Assembly (NCBI RefSeq): GCF_904849725.1
Contig: NC_058518.1
Location: forward strand, 12,048,147 to 12,112,146
Length of the DNA: 64,000 bases
Origin: Hordeum vulgare subsp. vulgare
Taxonomy: Eukaryota; Streptophyta; Magnoliopsida; Poales; Poaceae
Direction of reading: 5' to 3'
Within the stretch, counting starts at the first letter, position 1. Each line of letters opens with the position of its first letter. Positions 23,515 to 34,240 of the stretch are shown one piece after another. The notes below the pieces were generated by a model that did not search any database, was not told the origin of the DNA, and saw only the letters and a program-made list of their open reading frames with translations. The position numbers were made by a program, and so were the translations under genes.

Positions 23515-23845
23515 AGCTTCACCTTAGCTGTTGCTTTTTTTTATCTCATTTTGTTGTCGTCTTTTACTTTACGGGTATTTTGTTTTACTACCGTCTTAAA
23601 AAATGGGACCTGTTGACAGGCACGTCGCTATGTGCAACGGAAATGCAAAGGAAATGAAAGAAAATATATATAACAAGAGATTAAATGCAGTGTAAATAAA
23701 GCGAGAAATCAAATAGTATCCATGCATATGTATGTAAAGCAAAATGGAAATAATAATTAAAATATCCATGTAAAATAAATAAGGCTTAATGATTGATGTT
23801 CCTTTCTAATGAAGTAATTCATCACGAGTTTCATTTTGGCCATCT
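23515..23845 (+). repeat. Dispersed repeat copy A (matches 56785-57435)
   Basis: It starts GCAGCTTCACCTTAGCTGTT, as does the copy at 56786. Order is kept for GGGTATTTTGTT, AAAAAATGG, GTTGACAGGC, TATGTGCA, TATCCATGCATA, AATAATAATTAA, ATATCCATGTAA, GCTTAAT and TTCATCA/GAGTTT. It is non-coding. Confidence 0.7.
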
Positions 23846-24203
23846 CCAATGGAGCAACCCTAAACAGACACGGTATCCGTTCCCAGATATATCCGAAAGC
23901 ATCTGCGGACAGTGACACGGCAGCTGGCTATCCAACCGTGGCCGCATATATTTCAAACGGATTTGAACAAACTGGATAATTTCATAAAAACAGCATGATT
24001 TTCATCTTCGACATATTTCAACTAAGCAAAAGCAGGCGACACATTTTTACCTAGTCCAAATGATATCTAGCCATGGCAGCGTACGTGTCCCACATCTTAT
24101 CTTCGCCATGTCCGGTAAGCACGCTGACCGTGAGCCCTGAGAAGTGAAGTTGTGGGAGAGGAATAATAAGACACGGGGTGTGCGGTGCCCCTTCTAGGAG
24201 GAG

Positions 24204-24355
24204 TAATGCTACACCTACAAAGGCTTACGTAAAGATTTTTTACGTACAAACTGATGTGTAAGATTGTGATTGGTAATTGAGGGACGAGGGGGAGAGAGAA
24301 GAGTTAGTTTGGAAGGTTAAGTAAACCTTTGTAAATTTTTATATGTCTAGCATTA
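24204..24355. mobile_element. Candidate MITE, TAATGCTA...TAGCATTA ends
   Basis: The 152-bp unit starts TAATGCTACACCTACAAAGG and ends with TAGCATTA; the reverse complement of the right end gives TAATGCTAGACATATAAAAA then TTTACAAAGG. The ends are imperfect inverted repeats and the possible duplication (TA or TAA) is within them. No coding capacity. Confidence 0.6.
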
Positions 24356-24979
24356 TTGCTTATAGGAGCCAAGCGCGACGTACCATGTCCTCGTTCTCCT
24401 TGCAGGATTATTCCACTGTGTTGACGGTGTCAGATGTGTACGGGCTGTTGCAGCAGGACGCGAACCGTGGTGGTGCAGCGGGACGCGAACAGTGGTGGTG
24501 AACCGTGATCGTGGTGGTGGAGCTGGTGATGTTCGCAGTCGTCTGTGCCTCCTCTTTGTCCGCCTTCACGTAGAGCTCCGCAAATGGGGTGTCTCTCTTC
24601 ACCCGCGGGACGCGGTTGTCGCCTACTAAACTCACTATTCCTCCCAACTCCTGCTTCTACTCCATGAAGAGGCTCTCGCACATCACTCTATAGCTCGCGG
24701 ATGTGGTGCAGTATTGGTCGTGCCGGGTCGCGGGTATTGACTAGTTATAAAAGTCGGGACAGATCACAAGATGCATAGGGGTGATGAGAAATTTCATAGG
24801 AGGCGTATCAGACAGTTGCAATTTGCTGAAAAAATCATTGAAATAGCTAGATATAATGATGGAAAATACACATAAGTTGTTTTTTTGAATGCACTGGAGT
24901 TGCACAAAAATACACTAAAAGTTGCTAACTTTTTTTATGATACTCGAACGTAATTATGGTAACTATTTACAAATAGCAG

Positions 24980-25235
24980 GCAATTGGACATCAATTGTAG
25001 GCAGTTTATAGTATCTATATGCAACTGTACATCAATTATAGACAACTAACCATCGATAATACGCAACTGAACATCAAAGTTGAGAAATTTTACAGTATTG
25101 ATAGACAAGTGAGTATTAATTATAGACAACTGATCATCATTAATAGGCAATTGAGCATCAATGTTTGGCAATTTCATAGTATTTCTAGGCAATTGAGCAT
25201 CAACCAGTAATCATCAATGACAGGTGATTGAACAA
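24980..25235 (+). repeat. 21-bp minisatellite with heptapeptide periodicity
   Basis: Units such as AGGCAATTGAGCATCAATGTT repeat about every 21 bp, roughly 11 copies. Every fourth unit is a variant with TTTxATAGTATT (about 25003, 25089 and 25166), giving a higher-order period of about 80 bp. In one frame (25019-25210) it reads as tandem heptapeptides of the form RQLSINx with WQFHSIS-like variants. There is no start context, neighbour or domain to suggest it is translated. Confidence 0.8.
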
Positions 25236-26686
25236 CAACAATTGGGAAGTTGAGATAATGTTGGCAGGATTCACAGTTACACATAGTGCAATGAAGTTAT
25301 TTGTATGTACCACTAAATGGCAAACCACAAATTTTCACCATCATTCGTGCGTGGAAGGGTTGACCATACATTCTGCGGACATGGATGCATGAGGACACCA
25401 TCCGACCGTAGTCGCATACATTTTGATAATAGTTCGAATTAACAGGATGAAATTCCTGCAAACACAGGCATATTTCATATAAACATGACGGATTTCATAC
25501 AAACCGGACGAAAACATTTACAGTTCGAACATATTGTAACTAAAAAATGGTAAAACTACATAGTGGAACCACTCATCCACCATGGATAGACTCCCACGAC
25601 ACGGATACACTCTTTTTCCATCGCACATGAGAGTGCAACCGTCGGCTGATGCTTCCACCGGAGGGGAAGGGGGGCTCCTACGCTTCCTTGGAGTCCAGAG
25701 ATGGGGTCCGACGATGGTGAGAGATAAAGAACCGGACAGGTAACCGGCTGTACAAGCCGACGATGCATCGGGCAGTGGCCCGCATGGGGTACAAGTTGTA
25801 GTGGTCTCCCGTGTTCTACTTTCCCTCGATGTTGCCGACGGACACGGATGCGGTGGCCATCGACTCATCGATCTACGCACATCCTATTTCTTTCTCTGCC
25901 AGCACCGCGCGTTTACACGTGCGTTGGCTGTGGATGGCGCGGTTGCAGACCAGGGAGGCGTGGTACGGCACGACTTCATCGAGGACAACAATGATGGTCG
26001 CACCGCCGTGCTCCCCGCATGCCTCCATGGTGCAACTGGTCACTCCTCCGCGAGCTGGCTTGGAGTGGTCAGTTGTTGAACCAGGCGCCGGCTTGGACGG
26101 CACCTTACTCCGTCGGGCCACGCGCAGGAGGTGGAGTAGCGACCTCCCTCGCTCGTATCTGGTGGGCTCGGGGCTAACCAGTCGACTTTTATGCCGGAGA
26201 ACTGCTCTTCCTTCTCGTTCTATTGCACTGGAAGGGTGGAGAAGGAGGAGATGGGAGCGGACTTGGTGGTGCGATTCTTGCTCGGTACTTGGCCTCATTC
26301 GAATAGAGCGCGAGCGGTAGGAGCTTTCCCGGCATTGCGTTTAATGTAGGCCCGCTTGTGAACAAACGTATTGTTGGGGTAGGTTCCTCGGCTTCCACAT
26401 GGGTTTAATGAAGTTGTTTGAATGCGGCGAGGAGATGTGTCCAGTCGGGCGTGCAGCGGGCGCCCCCTCGGCCAGCGGGTCTCTTCAATGGAAGAGGCAA
26501 TTAGAGGTCACGTACGCCCTGAGCCGTCTTCAATGTGGAGTGGTGCGGTCTACAATGGCATGAATGTGGGCCGTTGACGCCGGTTGGGAACGCGCGAGAG
26601 CGTGGGGGATTTGGGTTTGACAAGGCGGTCAAAAGCAGGCGTGGTCACATGTCTGGACTCCCACAAAGCCCCCTTCCACCCTCCCC
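25236..26686. other. Unassigned, repeat-like intergenic DNA
   Basis: Bases 25320-26460 are more GC-rich and carry overlapping frames of up to 169 codons on both strands, but none has a recognisable domain. The phrase CATTCTGCGGACATGGATGC near 25370 echoes GCATCTGCGGACAGTGACAC near 23900, suggesting a dispersed repeat. I recognise no host gene. Confidence 0.4.
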
Positions 26687-26979
26687 CACTAGTAGAAAAC
26701 AGGGCTTCGGTTTTGCCAGATCAGAGCAATAGTTTCGGTCGACTTATGAACCGGGACTAATTCTTGCATTGGTGTCGGTTCGAGCGGCCAGGACGCCGGT
26801 TGGGCCTCGGCAGGCACCAGTCCCGGTTCGTCTGGGACCTTTAGTCCCGATTCGAGCCATGAACCTGGACTAAAGGGTCTGGCTCCTGGCGCAACCCCTT
26901 TAGTCACGATTTGTGTCTACAACTGGTCTAAAGGTCCGTCTTCAGTCCCGATTCTATAAACCAACCGGGACTAAAAGAA

Positions 26980-26985
<6 letters not shown>
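26687..26985 (+). repeat. CACTA left terminus and subterminal repeats
   Basis: CACTAGTAGAAAACAGGGCT is the terminal repeat. Between 26730 and 26980 the motif GTCCCGGTT/AACCGGGACTAAA and decayed forms occur repeatedly in both orientations. Such repeats are where TNP-type transposase proteins bind in this superfamily. Confidence 0.85.

Positions 26986-27065
<80 letters not shown>
26983..27065. repeat. (AT)n microsatellite, ~80 bp
   Basis: Uninterrupted AT dinucleotide run, directly inside the left subterminal region of the CACTA. It gives a false Ile/Tyr frame. Confidence 0.98.
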
Positions 27066-27068
<3 letters not shown>

Positions 27069-28949
27069 GCTCATCCGTGCCCGCCCACTCCTCTCATTTT
27101 TGGCCGGCCAGCGTGTGGGAGGTGTGTGCTACTTTGTTCTCACCTCCTATGCACATGAGGTGTTCGCTGAAATGCATGAGCCACAATTAAGCTTTGTCTC
27201 CTCTCCAAGCTCGACCTACAAGCTTCATTTCCCTCAAGATTTGTCTAGTTTTGGTGGTGCACCAACTATCCAAGTGTTCAAAAAAGGTTCGCAACTTCCT
27301 GCTCATCTCTCACTACTAGTTTAACTCATTTCAAATGCTCTAAAAATAGTGTGGTTTGCGGGTTTTAGTGGAGGAGTGTATGAGTGAGTTTATTTGATTT
27401 AGATGCATAATCTGAGCTCAAATTAACTTTTTAGTTTGCACATGTGTAGGGTGTCGTCCCGTCCCCGTGCCCGACGTCCTCACCCCCGTCGATCTACTGT
27501 GTCGATCTCGTCGCCGACACCACTGTGGTGAGCCTCTTGTTCTTAATTATCTTTTTTAGAGAAAAAATTATGACTTGTTTTAATTAGATGCTCTAGAGAG
27601 CTGTATGTTGTTCTATGAGAACTATATGTAAGAACTTTATGTATTTATTTTTTCAGTAATAACATTTGATCATTATTGTACTTTGGTTTTAATGTGATGA
27701 TGAACTTGTATTAATTTGGTCACTTATCTATTCATGATGTTCTGCAATGGCTTTTATATACTTAATTATATGCAAATGAACCGGCAATGGATGTACGGTG
27801 ACCGACACAACTCCGACTACATTGACGGCGTGCATAACTTTCTCGAAGTGACTGAGGCAAACAAGCAGAATAATTTTATGTATTGTCCATGTATTGTATG
27901 TGGGAATACGAAGGATTACTCTTCCTCAAAAACCCTTCACTTGCACCTGCTTGAGAAGGGTTTCATGCCATACTATAATGTTTGGACCAAGCATGGAAAA
28001 AAAGAGGTTCTGATGGAAGACAATAAAAAGAAGAGGATGATGACAACTATCTGGGTCCTATGTTCCCTAAATACGATGATACTGCAACGGGGGAAGCTGA
28101 AGATCAAGAGGCACCAGATGTGCCCGCTGATGATGATCTTCGCCAGGTTATTATTGATGCACAAAGAGAATGCAAAAGTGAACGGGGGAATTTCAAGTTC
28201 GACCGCATGTTAGAGGATCACAAAAAAGGGTTGTACCCAAGTTGCGAAGATGGCAACACGAAGCTCGGTACCACACTGAAATTGCTGCAATGGAAGGAAG
28301 AGAATGGTATATCTGACAAGGGATTTCAGAAGCTACTGATAATATTGAAGAACAAGCTTCCAAAGGATAACGAATTTCCTGACAGTACGCATGAAGCAAA
28401 GAAGGTTCACTGCCCTCTAGGATTAGAGGTGCAGAAGATGCATGCATGTCCTAATGAATGCATCCTCTACAGCAATGAGGAGTACAAGAATTTGAATGCA
28501 TACCCGGTATGCAGTGCATTGCGGTATAAGATCATACCAGATAACCCTAGTGATGTTGAGGGCCAGCACCCCAGGAAGAGGGTTCCTGCCAAGGTGGTGT
28601 GGTATGCTCCTATAATACCACGGTTGAAACGTCCATTTAGAAACAAAGAGCATGCCAAGTTATTGCGATGGCACAGAGAAGGTCGTAAGAAATACGGGAT
28701 GTTGAGAGTACCGGCTGACGGGTCGCAGTGGAGAAAAATCAAGATAAAGTGGAGGGACTTTGCAGATGACGCAAGGAACGTATGGTTTGGTTTAAGTGCA
28801 GATGGCATTAATTCCTTACAACTTTAAGTAAGTGTTACTGTTGTCTTGTACTATAAATTCTGTTTTGCTTACCCGATCGATGTTAAGTTCATATATAGTT
28901 CTTGATGAGTTGCATGCATGCCCGTTTATACAAGGAGATTCCACTTTAT

Positions 28950-29458
28950 CATGCTCGTCATTACGATTGACCAGGGAAAAGTTCAAGTACTCGACTCACT
29001 AAGAAAAGACGAAGGCGAGTACAAGTCCCTGAAGTTGATGCTGGACCGGTAATTTCAATCATTATCGCACTATGTCGGCCTCATTAGTTCATTAACTGAT
29101 ATCAATTAATTAATGACTCCTTTTATCATTTTTCTTTGCGGGACAGGGTTTGGAGCCGGTTCATCAAGAATGTTCGCGGTGAATGAAAACCAGGGCTGCG
29201 ATGACACCGTCTAGGGTAATTAAGTAGTCCTAGCTACGTTTGCGTATCTCTTTAATTCTAGTTTCAATATCATTATAATGCTTGATTATTATGTGACTGA
29301 ATTCTATTCTCATAAAGTTTTGCATGCGGCAGCAACCAGGGAATAATCTATGTGCATACTTTGTTTGCGAGAACATTCGCTCCTTTACGACCGAACTGCC
29401 CACTAAACCAGGAACTCTTGCGGTACGTAAACATTATTCACAATTTTATATTCATGGT

Positions 29459-29520
<62 letters not shown>

Positions 29521-29665
29521 TATATAGATAGATATATGCACATATAAAATATTCATATTGGTTTCCTTCTTTAAAAGATGACGAAGAAGCGGGAGGAACT
29601 CCTCTGAACGGAATTTGCCAGATTTTTGCTCGATGAGATCCCAAGGGAGAATACCACTACACGGT
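28950..29665 (+). pseudogene. CACTA ORF2 remnant, Ulp1/C48 protease-like C-terminus
   Basis: Exon-like pieces read KVQVLDSLRKDEGEYKSLKL (about 28980-29045), VWSRFIKNVRGE after an intron ending GACAG (29157-29185), QQPGNNLCAYFVCENIRSFT (29330-29390), and a last piece near 29580 reading KKREEL then LLDEIPRE. The order and the QxPGNNxCAYFVCE motif match the C-terminal part of the Ulp1-like protein in plant CACTA elements, including the catalytic-type Cys region. Stops and a TA microsatellite interrupt it. The N-terminal half is absent. Confidence 0.65.
29461..29530. repeat. (AT)n microsatellite
   Basis: About 57 bp of pure TA followed by GATATATAGATAGATA, lying in what was an intron of the CACTA second gene. 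Confidence 0.97.
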
Positions 29666-29720
29666 TAATGCATGCATGTAATTGATCCACAAGTTGTAAG
29701 AGAAATTGTAGATATCAAAT

Positions 29721-29724
<4 letters not shown>

Positions 29725-29806
<82 letters not shown>

Positions 29807-29835
29807 CATGTGTGTATGCTTATATATATATGGTC
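29725..29835. repeat. (TA)n microsatellite
   Basis: About 78 bp of uninterrupted TA at 29726-29803, then TGTGCATGTGTGTATGC and a short second TA run. Confidence 0.97.
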
Positions 29836-30002
29836 GTACGAGATATTCTATGATATAAGTCCTATGAGAAATTCTATGATATACGTACCAAATTCTATGA
29901 TATGTTTGAAATGAAAAAGAATTAAATGGAAAACAGAAAATGAAAAGAAAAAATAAACAATAAACCCCACAATCCCAAAATCCCAAAACTCCAAATTATA
30001 GA

Positions 30003-30212
30003 ATCCTTTAGTCTCTGTTGGTGTTACCAACCGAGTCTAAAGGTTCCTGCCCATTGGCACACTCTGACAGCCACGTGGAAGGGATTTAGTCCTGGTTCGT
30101 GGCAAACCGGGACTAAAGGGGGGGTCCTTTAGTCCCAAGTTAATAGTCCTGGTTGGTGAACCGAGACTACAGGCCCTTACCAACGGGGACTATAGCCCGT
30201 TTTCTACTAGTG
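30003..30212 (+). repeat. CACTA right terminus and subterminal repeats
   Basis: Decayed copies of TTTAGTCCCGGTT and AACCGGGACTAAAGG occur several times, ending with the terminal TTTTCTACTAGTG. It is the mirror of 26687-26985, and both termini share CACTAGTAGAAAAC then GGGCT. Confidence 0.85.
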
Positions 30213-32504
30213 AGAGCAGCAATCATAGAATCTCGTGTGTAACTCTATGCATCTATAACCTTTCTCCTTGAATGTGCATGAAGTGGAAGTTCATTGTGAT
30301 GTCGGTGCTCATCCAAGGCCCTAAGCAACCCGACAGCGACATTGATGTGTACCTAAGGTCATTGGTTAAAGAACTTTTACACTTGTGGGATAAAAAAGGT
30401 GTATGTGTGGGATGAGCAAAAACAACACGAATTTGACCTACGAGCGTTGCTGTTTGTAACCATTAATGATTGACCTACTCTTAGTAACCTTTCAGGACAA
30501 ACAAACAAGGGATACCACGCATTCATGCACTATTTAGATGAGACTGAAAGTATATATTTGGACAAATGTATGAAGAATGTGTACCTGGGACATCGTCAAT
30601 ATCTTCTGATCAGGCATCACTTAAGAAAGAAAGGCAGACGTTTCAAAGGTAAGGCAGATCACCCGAAGAAGCTTGTCCTCCGTATAGGTGATGTTATATT
30701 TGATATGGTCAAGGATTTATAAGTAATCTATGGAAAGGGTCCTGGCGGACAATCTGTTCCAAATGATGCTGAGGGACACACACCCATATGGAAGAAGAAA
30801 ACTATATTTTGGGACCTACCTTATTGGACAAACCTACAGGTCCGCTCTGCAATCGACATGATGCACATGACGAAGAATGTTTACGTGAACCTGCTAGGCT
30901 TCTTGGGCATGTATGGGAAGACAAAAGATACATCAGAGGCACGAGAGGACCAGCAACATATGAACGAAAAAGACGGCAATGCATCCAAAGCAGTATCAAG
31001 GTCCTGCTAGCTACGCTCTTACCAAAGCAAACAAGAAAATCCTTTTTGAAGTTTCCTCAATATCAATGTCTCGTTTGGCTTCTCATTGAATATAAAGGGA
31101 ATAATAAATATGGTAGAGAAAAAATTCCAGAACTTAAAGTCTCATGATTGCCACGTGATTATGATGCAACTCCTTCCGGTTGCATTGAGGGTTCTTTTAC
31201 GAGAAAATGTTCGATTAGCTATTGTGAAGCTATTTGTATTCCTGAATTCAATTTCTCAGAAGGTAATCGGTCCAGAAATCCTATCAAGGTTACAAAATGA
31301 TTTGTTCCAGTGTTATGTCAGTTTCGAGTTGGTGTTCCCACCATCCTTCTTTAATATTATGACGCACGTCCTAGTGCACCTAGTCGACATGATTGCCATT
31401 ATGGGTCCTGTATTTCTACAAAATATGTTCCCCTTTGAGAGGATCATGGGAGTCTTAATAAATAGGTCCATAAGTGTGCTAGGCCAGAAGGAAGCATCTC
31501 CAAGGGCCATGAAAAAGAGGAGGTCATTGGATTTTGTGTTGACTTTATTCCTGACATTAAGCCGATTGGTGTCCCTGAATCGCGGCATGAGAGGAGACTG
31601 AGTGAAAAAGGCACGCTAGGACCAAACTCGATAATATGTGGGGACGGGCATTCTTGGATGCAAGCACACTACATAGTTCTACAGAATTCTACCTTGATGG
31701 CCCCGTATATCAATGAACACAAGTATATTATACGCTCCAAATACCCGGAGCAGTCTGACGAATGGATTACACGTGAACACATCGGGACTTTCAGCGGTTG
31801 GTTGTAAACATGTCTCATGGGTAACAACATTGTTGGAGATGACCTGTACTTGTTGGACAGGACACCAACTTCGACTATATTAACTTTCAAAGGGTACGAG
31901 ATAAACGGAAATACATTTTACATGATCGCCCAAGATAAAAATAGCACCAACAAAAACAGTGGGTCTGCTTTGATGCAACAAACACCAATAAGCCAAAGGA
32001 CACATATTATGGTTACATAGAGGAGATATGGGAACTTGACTATGGAAAAGAATTGAAGGTCCCTTTGTTTCGGTGCAAATGGGTCAATCTGAAAGGAGGC
32101 GGGGTAAAGGAAGACCCACGGTACAGAATGACAACAGTGGATCTCAACAATCTTGGGTACACAGACGAACCATTTTTCCTAGCCAATGATGTGGCACAGG
32201 TTTTCTATGTGAAGGATATGTCTACCAAACCGAGAAAAATAAAAGATAAGGAAGAGAATGCATCATACGATTAGCCAAAGCGCCACATAGTTCTTTCAGG
32301 GAAAAGAAACATTGTGGGAGTGGACGACAAGATAGACATGTTACAAGATTATGAAAAGTTTCATGAAATTCCTCCCTTCAAAGTGAAGGTAGACCCAAGC
32401 ATCATGTTAAACTATGAAGATTATCCATGGTTATGGTGCAATAAGCAATAAGATTATCCAAGCTTTGATCTACACTATCACTGCGGTTACATGCCAAAAA
32501 ATGA

Positions 32505-33411
32505 TATCCCTTCGTAATAGATGAGTTTTCGTGAGAAACTCTGATACATCAAAATAGATTGTCCAATTTGTACACGAAGTACATCCAGTGTTGCCTTAAC
32601 CATCTCAACTTTTTAGCATATGCTATGTGGGTGAAATTATGATACCATGCCAAGTTTCAACCTTTTCAGAGTTCATTTGTTGTGCTTTTCAATTTCAGAG
32701 TCATTTAGCTCAAAAAATTCATTAAATGCGTGAAAATAGAAAATGAAGTCAGAAAAGGGATGAAAATTGATTACGTGGCTTTGAATGGTGTATACTGAAC
32801 GCACAAAAAGTCTAGAGCTAAATCAGTTAAAAATGAAATCCCTTTATGATAGATGAATTTTCGTCCGAAACACTGATACTTCGAAAGACATCGTCCAATT
32901 TGTACATGAAGTGCATCCAGTTTTTTCGTAACCCTCTCAATTTTTTAGCACATGCTATGTGGGTGAAATTATGATACAATGCCAAGTTTTAACCTTTTCA
33001 GAGTTCATTTGTAGTGCTTTTTAATTTCAGATTTATTTAGCTCAAAAAATTCATTAAATGCATGATAAATAGAAAATGAAGTCAAAAAAGGGTTGAAAAT
33101 TGATTACGTGGTTTGAATGCTGCATACTGAACGCACGAAAAGTCTGGAGTTAAAGTATGTTAAAAAAATGAAATCCCTTTGTTATAGATGAGTTTTCGTC
33201 TGAAATCCTCATACTTCGACAGAGATTATCCAGTTTGTACACGAAGTGCATCCAGTTTTTGGCATAACCCTCTCAACTTTTTAGAACATGCTATGTGGGT
33301 GAAATTATGATACCATGTCAAGTTTCAAACTTTTCAGAGTTCATTTGTAGTGCTTTTCAATTTAAGAGTCATTTATCTCAAAAAATTCATTAAATGCATG
33401 AAAAATAGAAA
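32505..33411 (+). repeat. 333-bp tandem repeat, 2.7 copies, in the CACTA
   Basis: Copies start at about 32505, 32837 and 33171, each with (G)ATATCCCTTxxTxATAGATGA, TTGTACACGAAGTGCATCCAG (anchors at 32568, 32900 and 33235), CATGCTATGTGGGTGAAATT and AAATTCATTAAATGC. The third copy stops at about 33411. Similar monomers are, from memory, found downstream of the transposase gene in Caspar-like CACTA elements. Non-coding. Confidence 0.9.
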
Positions 33412-33955
33412 TATAAAACTAAATATCCGGACCATCCAGAAGGGATAAGCTTCTTACGCCGTTGCATCCTTTGTTAAGGATATGGAACTCTTACTACGAC
33501 TCTTCTTAAGACTCGTAGTAAGGGTCTATCTCCTTAACATAGAACAATGATGTCATCTTTTTTGAATCGCTATGTGTCTATGCGTCAAAATAATCAATGA
33601 AATTTTTTTTATAAAACTATAATAGAAAAAAGAATCAACTAAAAAGAATTAATTAAAATATTTTGTTATGATCAACTAAAACAAAACTATAATATTATTC
33701 AATAGCAAAAAGAATCAACTAAAAAGCTTTTATAAACCTCTAGTTATGATCAAAATAATATTAACTTAAAGTTTATGCAACTAAAGTTATCAAAGTGTTT
33801 TTTTAATTAATAGCAAAAACAATTTTCATAAAATATTTTTTGTTAAAAACTTTAATAGCAAAAAAATAACTTACACAAAATTAAAAAAACGTCCGCCTAC
33901 TAGGCAACCACATTCTTTGCTTGGCGAGGTGGAACTAAACTTCCACCCCGCCTCG
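33412..33955. other. CACTA internal AT-rich spacer
   Basis: A-rich DNA with AAAAAGAATCAACTAAAA repeated at about 33630 and 33710, and a hairpin-like CTTACTACGACTCTTCTTAAG/CTCGTAGTAAG at 33491-33520. No coding sequence. Confidence 0.5.
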
Positions 33956-33959
33956 GCCG

Positions 33960-34240
33960 TGCCACCACCACCCCTTTAGTCCCGGTTGTTGGATCCAACC
34001 GGGATTAAAGGGGTGGCTTTAGTCCCGGTTGGAGCCACCAACCGGGACTAAAGGTGCAATTTTGCCAGACGAAAGGGCGGGAGCCCAAGCCTTTACTTCC
34101 GGTTGATGGCTCCAACCGGGACTACATGTGGCTTTTAGTCCCGGTCGGAGCCAACTACCGGGACTAAAGGTGAAATTCGCCAGCACAAAGGGCAAGAGCC
34201 ACCAACCGAGACTAAAGGGTTGGGTATATAAGTAGCGCAC
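33960..34240 (+). promoter_or_regulatory. CCGGT palindromic repeats with TATA box inside the CACTA
   Basis: Four hairpin-forming units of the form TTTAGTCCCGGTTGG...CCAACCGGGACTAAA lie at about 33973, 34017, 34095 and 34134. They are followed by GGGTATATAAGTAGCGC (TATA box about 34223-34230) and a CT-rich leader. The same motifs make up the CACTA ends. The arrangement looks like a promoter region for a downstream transcript, but no start site can be shown from sequence alone. Confidence 0.5.

Larger units (their letters stand above)
28813..30212 (+). mobile_element. 3' end of a different CACTA lodged in TNP2
   Basis: The left joint at about 28812 switches from TNP2 (DGIN) to sequence that reads IPYNF in another frame. 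Next come remnants of the second CACTA gene, two TA arrays, subterminal CCGGGACTAAA repeats (about 30003-30195) and the terminus ending TTTTCTACTAGTG at 30212, whose reverse complement starts CACTAGTAGAAAACGGGCT. The left joint is not a CACTA terminus, so this is an end fragment, not a complete insertion. Confidence 0.7.
27776..32451 (+). pseudogene. TNP2-type CACTA transposase, broken and split
   Basis: The N-terminal part starts at ATG 27776 (MNRQWMYGDRHNSDYIDGV), the transposase-associated domain with a CPCIVCGN zinc-binding pattern and a Leu/His run. After a frameshift near 28030-28050 it continues (PMFPKYDDTAT, then IPRLKRPFRNKEHAKLLRWH) to DGIN at 28812. Another CACTA's 3' end then intervenes. 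The gene resumes at about 30213 (SSNH) and runs through VLIQGPKQP, QTNKGYHAFMHYLDE, GPGGQSVPND, NIKGIINMVEKKFQNLKSHD, FELVFPPSFFNIMTH, FPFERIMGVL and YEINGNTFYM to a stop at 32449-32451. Several stops and frameshifts interrupt the second half. The intact enzyme would cut and rejoin CACTA ends in the nucleus; this copy cannot. Confidence 0.85.

Noticed and set aside
25811..26320. 169-codon plus-strand and 141-codon minus-strand frames
   Set aside because: No domain, no splice or start context, overlapping each other in a GC-rich repeat-like region.
26687..30212. Reading 26687-30212 as one complete small CACTA element
   Set aside because: Both ends are genuine CACTA termini, but the flanking trinucleotides do not match (CCC and AGA) and the TNP2 gene continues to the right of 30212 exactly where it stopped at 28812, favouring two different elements.
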